64,000 bases of DNA from Procambarus clarkii (Eukaryota > Arthropoda > Malacostraca > Decapoda > Cambaridae), in the NCBI RefSeq assembly GCF_040958095.1, contig NC_091160.1, positions 34,737,385 through 34,801,384 on the forward strand. The letters are read 5' to 3'. Numbering within the stretch: the first letter of the stretch is position 1; the number at the start of each line of letters is the position of its first letter. Under the pieces are notes generated by a model that saw nothing but the letters and a program-made list of their open reading frames with translations, was not told where the DNA came from and ran no database searches. Positions 1 to 16,089 of this stretch are shown here, one piece after another. The position numbers and the translations under genes are program-made.

Positions 1-274
1 CTTTTGAGTCGCTACACGGGATTTAAGAACAACTTCGGCTGACTGTCTTTGAAAGTCACACAAGACTTAAATTGGAAAACAGGAAGTATACATCAACCTT
101 ACTCTGTCAGTCACAAAAGTCTGTATTTCTCTCTCACATTCACACACTTATTCACAGGAAGCAGCCCGTGACAGCTGACTGATTCCCAGGTACCTATTTA
201 ATGCCAGGGAAACAGGGGCATATATTTTCCATATGCATCGGCCCCCCCCCCTTGGTTTAGGCAGAACATACACA
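1..274. other. Non-genic leader
   Basis: Unique-looking sequence with a short poly-C run near 241-251. No credible coding exon or RNA gene is visible. Confidence 0.5.
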
Positions 275-509
275 ATCCTCATACAACCCGTCCTCATACA
301 ACCCATCCTCATACAACCCGTCCTCATACAACCCATCCTCATACAACCCGTCCTCATACAACCCATCCTCATACAACCCGTCCTCATACAACCCATCCTC
401 ATACAACCCGTCCTCATACAACCCATCCTCATACAACCCGTCCTCATACAACCCGTCCTCATACAACCCGTCCTCATACAACCCGTCCTCATACAACCCA
501 TCCTCATAA
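275..509. repeat. 15-bp minisatellite
   Basis: About 15 tandem copies of a 15-bp unit (cctcatacaacccgt). The left part alternates cccgt and cccat units, which makes a 30-bp higher-order dimer. The right part is mostly cccgt. Open frames on both strands are a by-product of a period divisible by three. Confidence 0.95.
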
Positions 510-805
510 CAGATGACATTTCAACATTTCGAAATGCTGAACACCGTTTCAAAGAAAACGTGTTCAGCATTTACTTTTCATATTATAAACTAACGATTTC
601 TTATACAATAAAGGTATAACGTGAGCATAATCTATGTTTAGGACAAAGGGGTCACTTTGCCAGTTTACATGTAGACTATTTCCGGAAAAGTAACGTGCTT
701 TCTGACCATCACAGATATTAAGGTAACTATCTAGGTGGTTTGTCTAGGGGAGGGTATTCCCTCACTTATGGGATAGAGGCTCATGGAAGCCTCACTCCCA
801 GCAGT
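510..805. other. Non-genic spacer
   Basis: Moderately AT-rich sequence between two minisatellites. A possible 3' splice site (tttgtctag) ends near 748, just before the next repeat, but nothing links it to an upstream exon. Confidence 0.4.
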
Positions 806-1804
806 ATGAGGAAGCCTCCTAGGAGTATGAGGAAGCCTCCCTGGAGTATGAGGAAGCCTCCCAGGAGTATGAGGAAGCCTCCCTGGAGTATGAGGAAGCC
901 TCCCAGGAGTATGAGGAAGCCTCCCAGGAGTATGAGGAAGCCTCCCTAGAGTATGAGGAAGCCTCCCTGGAGTATGAGGAAGCCTCCCAGGAGTATGAGG
1001 AAGCCTCACAGGAGTATGAGGAAGCCTCCCAGGAGTATGAGGAAGCCTCCCTGGAGTATGAGGAAGCCTCCCTGGAGTATGAGGAAGCCTCCCTGGAGTA
1101 TAAGGAAGCCTCCCTGGAGTATGAGGAAGCCTCCCAGGAGTATGAGGAAGCCTCCCTAGAGTATGAGGAAGCCTCCCTGGAGTATGAGGAAGCCTCCCAG
1201 GAGTATGAGGAAGCCTCCCAGGAGTATGAGGAAGCCTCCCAGGAGTATGAGGAAGCCTCCCTGGAGTATGAGGAAGCCTCCCAGGAGTATGAGGAAGCCT
1301 CCCAGGAGTATGAGGAAGCCTCCCAGGAGTATGAGGAAGCCTCCCAGGAGTATGAGGAAGCCTCCCAGGAGTATGAGGAAGCCTCCCAGGAGTATGAGGA
1401 AGCCTCCCAGGAGTATGAGGAAGCCTTCCAGGAGTATGAGGAAGCCTCCCTGGAGTATGAGGAAGCCTCCCAGGAGTATGAGGAAGCCTCCCAGGAGTAT
1501 GAGGAAGCCTCCCTGGAGTATGAGGAAGCCTCCCTGGAGTATGAGGAAGCCTCCCAGGAGTATGAGGAAGCCTCCCAGGAGTATGAGGAAGCCTCCCAGG
1601 AGTATGAGGAAGCCTCCCTGGAGTATGAGGAAGCCTCCCTGGAGTATGAGGAAGCCTCCCTGGAGTATGAGGAAGCCTCCCAGGAGTATGAGGAAGCCTC
1701 CCAGGAGTATGAGGAAGCCTCCCAGGAGTATGAGGAAGCCTCCCTGGAGTATGAGGAAGCCTCCCTGGAGTATGAGGAAGCCTCCCTGGAGTATGAGGAA
1801 GCCT
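806..1804. repeat. 21-bp minisatellite (EEASQEY-type)
   Basis: About 47 copies of a 21-bp unit (gaggaagcctcccaggagtat). The common variants differ at one position (cccagg versus ccctgg). Because 21 is divisible by three, several frames are open on both strands. The + frame reading Tyr-Glu-Glu-Ala-Ser-(Gln/Leu)-Glu stays open past the array to a TGA near 1912, but it has no start codon or family match. It is treated as a satellite. Confidence 0.95.
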
Positions 1805-2047
1805 CACACTTGCTCAATGAGATTAAAGAACCTGTGACACAACCCCGTTACTGCAGACAGAAAGAATTACCTCGCTATACTGAGAAAGTTCGCTGTATCG
1901 AAGCTCAAACGTGAAGTTGGGAACATTGGTGTGAGTTGATGAGTCATGTTATGAGGGTGATGAGTGAGGGTGGTGGCTGGCAGCACTCATCTCTTAGTGT
2001 TGGTCTCTTGCTGTCTTTATTACCTCCAGGACGGAGTAGTTAGGGGT

Positions 2048-2048
<1 letters not shown>
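1805..2048. other. Flank of 21-bp minisatellite
   Basis: One + frame continues open from the repeat for about 36 codons (to 1912) in non-repetitive sequence. Nothing else is recognisable. Confidence 0.35.

Positions 2049-2128
<80 letters not shown>
2049..2128. repeat. (CT)n microsatellite
   Basis: Uninterrupted CT dinucleotide tract. Confidence 0.98.
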
Positions 2129-2133
<5 letters not shown>

Positions 2134-2282
2134 ACTTGGGATTAATAAGACACAGCTAACAAGCCTCTGAAACAGAGGAAGTCCTAGGAACAGGGTTTAT
2201 ATGACCTGATGTAGGGTAATAGCTCCTGCTTGCATTTGCACCAGCAAGTACAATGATGTTCCTGATGAAACCCCTAGTGTTA

Positions 2283-2286
<4 letters not shown>

Positions 2287-2364
<78 letters not shown>

Positions 2365-2367
2365 CAC

Positions 2368-2436
<69 letters not shown>

Positions 2437-2450
2437 CAGAGAGAGAGAGG
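2287..2450. repeat. (GA)n microsatellite with GTCAGACACA interruptions
   Basis: GA tract interrupted twice by the same gtcagacaca motif and once by gtcaca. This suggests duplication of an interrupted block. Confidence 0.95.
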
Positions 2451-2825
2451 AGACAATACCCCACAGGTATCACCTATGTCGTGCTCAATACCCCCCACAC
2501 CCAGACTGTGGCTGTAAACCCCACAATACCTACCTAACATCACAACATTCAGAGCCTGATGTAGGTAACCACCTCACATCGCTCACTCCCACATGACTTC
2601 GCTCACACCGTTACATTAATAGTGTGCCTGAACCATAATATATGACATTATTGGCATCACCCTTGACCACGTGCTCACAGGTAATGTGATATTTCTTGCT
2701 CTTATCGAAGCTTCGAGTGAACGTAATTACTGCGAACGACGCTATTGGGAACGTACGAACGGCTGTGAAACTATTGGAAATGTCATAGATCTCAAAATAT
2801 TAGAGTAATAAGGTCTTTGTTGGCG
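2451..2825. other. Non-genic spacer
   Basis: No coding exon or recognisable element seen. Confidence 0.4.
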
Positions 2826-3152
2826 GCCAGGTGGTGGACAGGTATATTGTCCAGGTGGTGGTATATTGTCCAGGTGGTGGTATATTGTCCAGGTGGTAGA
2901 CAGGTATAGTCCAGGTGGTGGACAGGTATATTGTCCAGGTGGTGGTATATTGTCCAGGTGGTGGACAGGTATATTGTCCAGGTGGTGGACAGGTATAGTC
3001 CAGGTGGTGGACAGTTATTGTCCAGGTGGTGGACAGGTAAATAGTCTAGGTGGTAGACAGGTAAATAGTCCAGGTGGTAGACAGGTAAATAGTCCAGGTG
3101 GTAGACAGGTAAATAGTCCAGGTGGTAGACAGGTAAATAGTCCAGGTGGTTG
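2826..3152. repeat. Minisatellite, ccaggtggtggacaggtata family
   Basis: Tandem units of about 16-26 bp around ccaggtggt(g/a)gacaggta. The left half ends units in tatattgt, while the right half uses a regular taaatagt variant of 25 bp. So there are two homogenised sub-blocks. Confidence 0.93.
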
Positions 3153-3490
3153 ACAGGTATAAACATCACTATACCTTTCCTAAAACACGATCCCTATTCC
3201 GTGACTCTTTCCCCGCCTCCCTTGAGGTGTTTGCGTCAGTTCTCTTTGTTTTGATTATCTTGGAGTTTTCTTTGATTATCTGCTTCATTTTCTTGCGTCA
3301 TCCTCTACCAATATATCTATTTACTTGTCTGGTATGAAGCAAGCTAAGGCGCCATCTTGGGAGACACTTGCCGGCCGCTGAGGTCCGCTTGACCACAACG
3401 GAACTCTAACATCCATTAGTGGAATCCGGATTACGGATTCTAAGGTGAATAACGTCAACACTGGGAAGTGCAGGAGAGTCGACGGACAGT
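3153..3490. other. Non-genic spacer
   Basis: No exon or element identified. Confidence 0.4.
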
Positions 3491-3849
<359 letters not shown>

Positions 3850-4089
3850 AGATAGAGACGGCGCGCGCGGGATATCATGTCTTCTGACAGACCACTTCGA
3901 GTGCCCTTCACGACCGCTCAGTTGATGGTCAGTTTGATGGCTAGTTCGATATGCGTGAGGCGGCTTGTTGGGAGGCGCTGTGAGGGACCTGTGAGGCGGG
4001 TAAATTGCCCGCTGTTTTCCTGTGAGGGGGAGTGGGGGCTGGACCTCATTTTCTCACCTGTGAGGGTGTCACTCACTCTTGTTTTGATA

Positions 4090-4306
<217 letters not shown>

Positions 4307-4889
4307 AGCTGGAGACACGTCTATGTCTTCCTCCGTCCTACAAGTAAATTCCCATTTCCCCCAAAAAATTCCCAGAAACAACACCTCACCTTCAAACTAC
4401 CTGGATATTTGTGTCTGAGAGTATACTAGTCTACGACGTAGACTATACGTGTAAACTGGCAAATGAATCATTGTCGTTAACATAGATTATTCTCAAGTTA
4501 TAACTTTATTGTCATATAAATTATTGGTTTAAAATATAAAAAAGTGGATGATGAAAAAGTTTTCTTTGAAGAATTGAGTTTTCTGTAAGGGGAATTCGCG
4601 GGCACACTAAAATAGCTTTCGAATCCCATATTTTACATTATCGTCAATGATACATCGTATTACTGTAACCAAACGTAATGAAACCTAACTTAACCAATCC
4701 AGTCCTTAACCTAAAGTAACCTTAACTTAACCTAACCACGGATAGAGAGTAGATAATAGTATTAATTAAGAAGTCATTCTCAATCCATTCCCTTGAGTGG
4801 ATCTCCTCCCCTGAGAACAGGTTGCTTGTATTGGTGGTCCCAAAAACATGGTATATTTACTAACCTGTTCTTGGCATTCACTCCTAAAG
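4307..4889. other. Non-genic AT-rich stretch
   Basis: Contains a taacctaac-rich segment near 4680-4740. No exon seen. Confidence 0.4.
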
Positions 4890-5107
4890 TACTCCAACCA
4901 CTTGGTCCTGGACGGTAGAACGACGATCTCGCTTCATGCAGGTCGGCGTTCAATCCTCCGACCGTCCACAAGTGGTTGGGGCACCATTCCTTTCCCCTCC
5001 GTCCCATCCTAAATCCTTATCCTGACCCCTTTCCCAGTGCTATATAGTCGTAGTGGCTTGACGCTTTATCTCTGATATTTCCCCTTCCATTCCTCAAAAA
5101 AAATACT
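4890..5107 (+). mobile_element. tRNA-derived SINE, family B copy 1
   Basis: Shares extended identity with 56640-56842: a tRNA-like head with a B-box-like segment (ggcgttcaatcc), then a body with the motif ccatcctaaatccttatcctgacccc, and a tail ending in an A-run. A minus-strand 3' fragment of the same family is nested at about 31805-31905. Confidence 0.75.
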
Positions 5108-6180
5108 CACATTTGAAGCCTCGTCTGAAGTTGATGGCGTCTGACCTGCCATATTAGAACTGACTCGGATTAAATAATCGTTTAACCGTTTCGTTTAAAC
5201 CTTTTAAACCCCCATTTTTATATTGGTTAATTAGCTTGATTGGCTGTCACAGAGGTGAGTTAATGAGGAAAGGTGTTGTTTCGCACCTTTCTGACGCCGG
5301 AGGCCTCCTGACACCTTTGTAATTATGATCTTGAATTGTTCAATTATGCCTTTGTGCGCGTTAGTAGACAAGAGTGACTAAATCAGACGAGTTTTAAAAA
5401 TTTGGATTCAATCTTATTTTCCCTTCGTTCTACTAATGATTGGCGAGTTAGATCACGTCTCAACGCCACCTTCGGACCTCGCCTGACGAGGAGCGGCCCT
5501 TGGGAATTTGGCTAATAGGTGATAATCTTGAGATATGGAGGAGCAAATTGACACACATCTTTTCCCTTCAGAGGCCAGTAGGCGAGTGCTGTGGCTGTCG
5601 CCCACGTTCTCTCTAAATGTATTTTTTTATCATAGAAAACGTTATATATTTTTCAGCCGTGACTTTTCTACAGAACCAGAGAACCCGCTTCAAAACAGAA
5701 CCAGAGGGGGAAACCCGCGTCCACAACAGCCAAAGCACTGCCACAGAGATCAAAGGTTCTGGCCTCAGACTCGAGGAAGGAGCTCGTATGAGAAGCCACA
5801 CATTTGGTCGTGCGATATTACACAAAAATAGCAGCAGCACCGCGGCGCGGGGTGTCGGCCAGCCCGCCATTATGGGAGGCAAAGTGACTGAACAAGTCTG
5901 AACACAGACTGAACCCCCCTGGCGGCAAGAGGCGGAACAACACCTACCTAGTACAACAACAACAACAACGCCATCTCCCACTATATGCATTATCTCACTA
6001 TATGCGCCTATATTTATATATGACTTGAGATCTATAACTGTAGGTGGGGTTTAAGGAGTTCCAATAGAATGGAAAATAAGCCGCTCGAGGGATATCGTAA
6101 AGCGATATCGTAAACGGCAAGATGGCGATAGCATTAAGTTACATAATCGACAATACTTCACAACTTGAGACTGGAATTCA
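5108..6180. other. Non-genic stretch
   Basis: Includes a small (aac)n run near 5955 and a GC-rich patch near 5840-5880. Short ORFs here lack splice context or family resemblance. Confidence 0.4.
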
Positions 6181-6350
6181 CTAGCTAACGCAGAACGTTA
6201 ATAATATTTGGTCTGGGGTTCGATACCCCAGGAAGGACTGGTTATCCCTGCTTACCAAGTAACGCCTCTGGCCTTCTCACAGTACCAGTGAGTTAGTCAC
6301 CTGTTGTGGGTGGCATCTTGTGGGGGAGATATAGTCACTTAGGCCCTATA
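6181..6350 (+). mobile_element. SINE-like fragment with B-box
   Basis: Contains ggggttcgatacccc, a good RNA polymerase III B-box, followed by a SINE-like body (tgcttaccaagtaacgcc, cagtgagttagtcacctg). Boundaries are uncertain. Confidence 0.45.
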
Positions 6351-6418
6351 AGCTTTATGTGGGACCAGAGAATCCACATGCCTCTGTTTTATCTAAACTG
6401 AAACGTAGGTACTAAAGT

Positions 6419-6668
6419 GAGCCGGTCGGCCGAGCGGACAGCACGCTGGACTTGTGATCCTGTGGTCCTGGGTTCGATCTCAGGCGCCGGCGTGATACAA
6501 TGGGCAGAGTTTCTTTCACCCTATGCCCCCTGTTACCTAGCAGTAAAATAGGTACCTGGGTGTTAGTCAGCTGTCACGGGCTGCTTCCTGGGGGTAGAGG
6601 CCTGGTCGAGGACCGGGCCGCGGGGACACTAAAGCCCCGAAATCATCTCAAGATAACCTCAAGTGAGA
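6419..6668 (+). mobile_element. tRNA-derived SINE, family A, full length
   Basis: The head (gccggtcggccgagcgg...) carries A-box-like and B-box-like promoter motifs (ggttcgatctc). The body includes tagcagtaaaataggtacctggg, and the tail ends in cctcaagataacctcaag. Two further copies lie at 32941-33139 (5'-truncated) and 40621-40747 (3'-truncated). This is the best-preserved copy. Confidence 0.85.
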
Positions 6669-7169
<501 letters not shown>

Positions 7170-7234
7170 ATCCACTAAGATAGAGTGTAAGCAACTATCA
7201 GACCCCATCATGCGATGTTCAACTATCTGGCCCC

Positions 7235-7337
7235 ACCGGCAGGTTTGCCCGGCAGGTTTGCCAGGCAGGTTTGCCAGGCAGGTTTGCCCGGCAGGTTTGC
7301 CCAGCAGATTTGCCCGGCAGGTTTGCCCGGCAGGTTT
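7235..7337. repeat. 13-bp minisatellite
   Basis: About 8 copies of ggcaggtttgccc with c/a variants. Confidence 0.9.
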
Positions 7338-7590
7338 TCTCATTTGAGTGAGTGATTGGTTGGTGTCCTCGGGCTTCCACTCACGCTTTGAAAGATTCAC
7401 ATCAGTTCCTGCGGGTTGTGGCTGGATTAGCTCAGCGAGACGCCTGCTTTCCCAGCGGAATGGGTGCTGGGTTATTATGGGAAGGGAGTGGGAGGGTGAC
7501 GGTACAAGGATGGTGCTTATTGTGGGCCGCAGAGAGACAAAGGTTATAGTGAATATTTTAGCAACAGACAACCTCTCCGATAGCTATTGT

Positions 7591-8413
<823 letters not shown>

Positions 8414-8436
8414 TTGTGTGCGTGTGTGTGCGTGTG

Positions 8437-8533
<97 letters not shown>

Positions 8534-8541
8534 GTGTGTGT
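8414..8541. repeat. (GT)n microsatellite next to a splice acceptor
   Basis: GT tract of about 125 bp ending only about 45 bp before the 3' splice site of the first visible GTPase exon. Confidence 0.97.
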
Positions 8542-8586
8542 GAGAGTGTCCCACAGCCTAGTAACACCTCTCCCACACTCTCCCAG

Positions 8587-10479
<1,893 letters not shown>

Positions 10480-10497
<18 letters not shown>

Positions 10498-11055
10498 GCG
10501 GCCTCCGGTAGCCTGGTGGAAGGCTCCAGGGACCTGCGATTTTAAGTGTGTCATCCTGTAAGCGGCCTCCAGCGGTCTGTTGGAAGACTCCAGAGGCCAG
10601 CGACCTGCTGGAAGGCTTCCGAGACCTGCCAACACACGTGTCAGCCTGTAAGGGCTTCCAGTAGCCTGCTGGAAGGCTTCGGAGACCTGCCAACACACGT
10701 GTCATCCTGTACGGGCTTCCAGGAGCCTGCTGGAAGGCTTCGGAGACCTGCCAACATACGTGTCATCCTGTACGGGCTTCCAGTAGCCTGCTGGAAGGCT
10801 TCGGAGACCTGCCAACACACGTGTCAGCCTGTACGGGCTTCCAGGAGCCTGCTAGATGGCTTCCGAAACCTGCAACCACACGTGTCAGCTTGTACGGGCT
10901 TCCAGTAGCCTGCTGGAAGGCTTCGGAGGTCAGCACCTACACGTGTCATCCTGTACGGGCTTCCAGTAGCCTGCTGGAAGGCTTCGGAGGTCAGCAACCA
11001 CACGTGTCATCCTGTACGGGCTTCCAGTAGCCTGCTGGAAAGCTTCAGAGACCAG
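10480..11055. repeat. 61-64-bp minisatellite starting at the GTPase stop codon
   Basis: About nine units. The first covers the end of the coding sequence (tgtgccatcctgtaagcggcc), the second repeats it 64 bp later (tgtgtcatcctgtaagcggcc), and later 61-bp units carry tgtcatcctgtacggg. Each unit also contains a self-complementary cttccag...ctggaag. It lies in the expected 3' UTR. Confidence 0.9.
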
Positions 11056-11420
11056 CTGGTCATGTGGCGGTATTGACCGTGATCTGGTGTAACCCAGGAT
11101 ACAGCAGAGCCATTATCTGGTCGAGGATCGAGAGACCCAATAGCTGCTCTCATAACCTAAAAATGCAATATAGACGATCTATCGTCGTGTAGGGTAGAGG
11201 AAGCTGTTGTTCAGGAAGCCCAGGTTCGACTCTTCAAGGGTGATATATATATATATATGGTAAATTGCACATATATATATGTAAATATATTGTGACAGAT
11301 GAAATGCATATTAACTATCCGCCAGGGAAAAGACATTTTAAATTATGTATTGGTAGATGTAACTCTGTCTGGACTGACTCAGAGTCCAGGTAGAGACTGT
11401 GTGGAGGTCTTAGAGCTCCC
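11056..11420. other. Non-genic stretch
   Basis: Contains short (ta)n runs near 11241-11290. No gene seen. Confidence 0.4.
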
Positions 11421-11422
11421 TG

Positions 11423-11489
<67 letters not shown>

Positions 11490-11517
11490 TGTGTGTGTGT
11501 ATGTGTGTGTGTGTGTA
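11421..11517. repeat. (GT)n microsatellite
   Basis: GT tract with two minor interruptions. Short GT and CA runs recur at 11563-11580, 11671-11696 and 11825-11851. Confidence 0.96.
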
Positions 11518-11824
11518 GCTGGACCACCAAGATCCACACACACTCTACCCTCGTAACATGTGAGTGTGTGTGTGTGTGTGGGTCCCTTCTTGCAATACTT
11601 GAAATGCATGTTCCACGTCACCCCCTGCAACTCGCCTACCCTAGCAATACTCTCTTCCTATCTCCTTGCAGCACACACACACATACACACACACGCAACC
11701 TTCCCCCCCCCCGCCCCTTTTGCAACAAATTGGACGCAAACCTGATCTTGTATAACTACCTTAATCTCCCTCGTGCCTAATGAAGAGCAAGATGTAGGTA
11801 AGATTAATCTCTCTGTATAACTAT

Positions 11825-11851
<27 letters not shown>

Positions 11852-11855
<4 letters not shown>

Positions 11856-12360
11856 GACTGCAGTGTTGTGCATGCTGAGTGATCTAATGTGCTCAAGAGT
11901 GCACATAACATGCGGTGAGTGCATTACCATAGACGCGAGTGTGTCCTGAGAGTATTAGTATATGCCGAGTGCATCCCATTGGGCTGAGTGCATTACTACG
12001 CTCAAAAGTACGGAGTGGAATAAGATTTGGCAACACTGTGTTTGTTGTTGTTCCCAAAAGCAGGTTAATTTCCACGTGATTTCAGCGTTCGAGTTTAATA
12101 AATAAATAAATTAATTAATTAATAAATATATATGTATATATACATATTTATTTCTACACAATTTGTTTTTACTTTTTTTCTAATATTAGTCAATAGAAAC
12201 ATTTGCACCTTATTTGCTAACACAAATATATAAATGAGCCTCACTGTTGAATCACACTATCTTTTACAATTGTGAAATTAACAGTATTAGCCTATTTTCC
12301 TATTTATGGTGACGTCACTTAACTGATTTCTCTGATTGGGGGGGGGTGACCAATTACATG
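11852..12360. other. Non-genic AT-rich stretch
   Basis: Includes aataaataaataaatt near 12100, which could serve as a polyadenylation signal, though nothing ties it to the GTPase gene. Confidence 0.35.
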
Positions 12361-12364
12361 TGGT

Positions 12365-13215
12365 TCGCCTGTCAACTGGGGAGACCTAACACTCTGTCAA
12401 CTGTCAACTGGACTAGCCTCCTGAGACCCTGTGACCTGTCAGCTGTCAACTATAATAGCCTGTCACCTGTCTATTAGAATAGCCTGAGACCCTGTGACCT
12501 GTCAGCTGTCAACTATAATAGCCTGTCACCTGTCTATTAGAATAGCCTGAGACCCTGTCACCTGTCAAATAGAATAGTTTGAGACCACTGTCACCTGTCT
12601 ACTGTCAACTAGTATTGACTATGACCCTGTCAGCTGTCAACTGGATTAGAGTCTTTCAGTTGGAAGTGCCTGAAATCCTGTCACCTGTCAACTGGCTTAG
12701 CCTAAGATGCTGTCAACTGGAAGAGACTGATATCCTGTCAACTGTCAACTGGAATAGACAGACCCTATCAACTGTCAACTGGAATAGACAGACCCTATCA
12801 ACTGTCAACTGGAATAGCCTGCTGTCATCTAGAATAGTCTATGACCTGTCACCTGTCAATTGAGATCACCCTGTCAAATGTCAGTTGAGAGAGCCTAGAG
12901 TCATGTCAACTCACATAGCCTGAAAAAATCCTGTCAACTGTCAGTTGAGATGCCCTTAAACCCTGTCAATTGAGAGATCCAAAGACTCCTGCCAGATGTC
13001 AACTGGGAAAGGCTGAGATTCTATCATCTGTCAACTAAGAGAGTTCGAGACCCTGTCACCTGTCAACGATCATAGCCTGAGACACCCCTGTCGACTATAA
13101 AATGAGACAGTCTTGCTGCCTGTCAACTGAGAATGCCTAAGCCTTTGTCAATTACCACCTGTCATCTTCGATAACCTGAAACCCTGTCTGCTAAAAGGAA
13201 CCTCTGACAACTGAG
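12365..13215. repeat. Degenerate ctgtcaactg minisatellite
   Basis: Diverged tandem units of roughly 30-60 bp built on ctgtcaactggaatagcctgagaccctgtcacc. Some local duplications are exact, such as the block at 12417-12482 repeated 66 bp later. Confidence 0.85.
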
Positions 13216-13530
13216 AGACAGAGAGAGAGCCTAAGTTCCTGTCGACCACGTCGGGGTGACGGGCGGAGGGCCGAAGACTGTCCACCTCAGACAGAAATAG
13301 TTCACTGCCTACAGTATCTTTCCTTCAAATGGCCTGCTCGCTCAGTGTAGCGACAATGCGGAGAGCTACACCCCACAGATGCTAACCTTAGCGCCCTGCA
13401 CTCAGGTCCTGAGTTCAGCAAGGGTGTGGCCGCTGGGCGGGAATGGTCAGGGATGCCGGTTAAGACAGGTTGAATGCCAGAGACACAGGTGGGGGGGCCC
13501 CTGGGGGTGCCTCCTCTCCTGTGGTGACAC

Positions 13531-13995
<465 letters not shown>

Positions 13996-15520
13996 CCAGC
14001 GCCCCGTACGACACTCTCAGCGCCCCGTACGACACTCTCAGCGCCCCGTACGACACTCAGCGTCTCGTACGACACTCTCGGCGCCCCGTATGACACTCTT
14101 AGCGCCCCGTACGACACTCTCAACGCCCCGTACGACACTCTCAGCGCCCCGTACGACACTCTCAGCGCCCCGTACGACACTCTCAGCGCCCCGTACGACA
14201 CTCAGCGTCTCGTACGACACTCTCGGCGCCCCGTATGACACTCTTAGCGCCCCGTACGACACTCTCAACGCCCCGTACGACACTCTCAGTGCCCCGTACG
14301 ACACTCTCAGCGCCCCGTACGACACTCTCAGCGCCCCGTACGACACTCTCAGTGCCCCGTACGACACTCTCAGCGCCCCGTACGACACTCTTAGTGCCCC
14401 GTACGACACTCTCGGCGCCCCGTATGACACTCTCAGTGCCCCGTACGACACTCTCAACGCCCCGTACGACACTCTCAGTGCCCCGTACGACACTCTCAGC
14501 GCCCCGTACGACACTCAGCGTCTCGTACGACACTCTCAGCTGTGCCCCGTACGACACTTTCAGTGCCCCTACGACACTCTCAACGCCCCGTATGACACTC
14601 TCAGTGCCCCGTACGACACTCTCAGTGCCCCGTACGACACTCTCAGTGCCCCGTACGACACTCTCGGCGCCCCGTACGACACTCTCAGTGCCCCGTACGA
14701 CACTCTCAGTGCCCCGTACGACACTCTCAGTGCCCCGTACGACACTCTCGGCGCCCCGTACGACACTCTCAGTGCCCCGTACGACACTCTCAACGCCCCG
14801 TACGACACTCTCAGCTCCCCGTACGACACTCTCAGTGCCCCGTACGACACTCTCAGTGCCCTGTACGACACTCTCAGCGCCCCGTACGACACTCAGCGCT
14901 CCGTACGACACTCTCAGCGCCCCGTACGACACTCTCAGCTCCCCGTACGACACTTTCAGCGCCCCGTACGACACTCTCAACGCCCCGTACAACACTCTCA
15001 GCGCCCCGTACGACACTCAACGCCCCGTACGACACTCTCAGCTCCCCGTACGACACTTTCAGCGCCCCGTACGACACTTTCAGCGCCCCGTACGACACTC
15101 TCAGCTCCCCGTACGACACTTTCAGCGCCCCGTACGACACTCTCAACGCCCCGTACGACACTCTCAGCGCCCCGTACGACACTCTCAACGCCCCGTACGA
15201 CACTCTCAGCTCCCCGTACGACACTTTCAGCGCCCCGTACGACACTTTCAGCGCCCCGTACGACACTCTCAGCTCCCCGTACGACACTTTCAGCGCCCCG
15301 TACGACACTCTCAGCGCCCCGTACGACACTCTCAGCTCCCCGTACGACACTTTCAGCGCCCCGTACGACACTCTCAACGCCCCGTACGACACTCTCAGCG
15401 CCCCGTACGACACTCTCAACGCCCCGTACGACACTCTCAGCTCCCCGTACGACACTTTCAGCGCCCCGTACGACACTCTCAACGCCCCGTACGACACTTT
15501 CAGCGCCCCGTACGACGCAG
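13996..15520. repeat. 21-bp minisatellite (APYDTLS-type)
   Basis: About 72 copies of a 21-bp unit (cgccccgtacgacactctcag) with recurrent variants (agtgcc, aacgcc, agctcc, ggcgcc, ctttca). Occasional 18-bp or 20-bp units shift the frame. Open on both strands only because the period is a multiple of three. Each unit has three CpG sites or nearly so. Confidence 0.95.
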
Positions 15521-15531
15521 CGCCCCACACG

Positions 15532-16005
15532 CAGCCCGTCCTCGCGTACAAAGAAACCAAGCTCGTTAATCCAGCCGCCAAACCCCCTTGTTTATGAATG
15601 AAAAGCGGTTTACACTCGACTCACAACTCAACCCGTCCTCAAACCAAGTCCATTCCATCCAGCGGTCGACCCCAAAGACGCATCCATCAATTTTAACATA
15701 CTGTTCATTTCAAAATAGAAACTTTTCTAAAATATAAATTAATATTAATATATATTAGCATATTGTGCATATTTAGACACTGGTTAGGTGTTTAGGTTCT
15801 GTTGGCGATTATTTGTATTTGTAGTACGTGGGTGAAGCATTTACAGCGTTGGGGTTCGAACACAAGTCGTCAGTGAAGCACTTGTTCCGGAAGTGTTCGA
15901 ACGTCATCAGTTGTGAGTCGTGTGTAAACCGCTTTTTATTCATAGACAGGGGGTGTTTGGCGGCTGGATTAACGACCTTGGATCTCTGTATGCGAGGACG
16001 GGCTG
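15532..16005. repeat. Inverted repeat beside minisatellite
   Basis: An arm at about 15532-15632 is nearly the reverse complement of about 15908-16005; the shared sequence includes ggctggattaacgacctt and its complement. The right part also holds a direct duplication (about 15848-15920 and 16020-16088) with the core cgtcagtgaagcac. Confidence 0.8.
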
Positions 16006-16089
16006 GATGTGGACGGGTTGTTCGAACAGAGGTCGTCAGTGAAGCACTATTCGAGATATGTTCGAACATCGTCAGTTGTGAGTCGTGGG

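Noticed and set aside
278-506. CRISPR array
   Set aside because: Repeats are directly adjacent with no unique spacers; eukaryotic minisatellite.
731-1817. Long ORFs on both strands (e.g. 358 codons on the minus strand) over the 21-bp repeat
   Set aside because: Period divisible by three keeps any stop-free frame open; no start context, splice support or family similarity.
5535-5990. Overlapping ORFs of about 95-125 codons on both strands
   Set aside because: No splice context or recognisable motif, and no codon-level signal I could defend.
6420-6490. Functional tRNA gene
   Set aside because: A- and B-box-like motifs are present but the sequence continues into a SINE body repeated at two other places; no intact cloverleaf was drawn.
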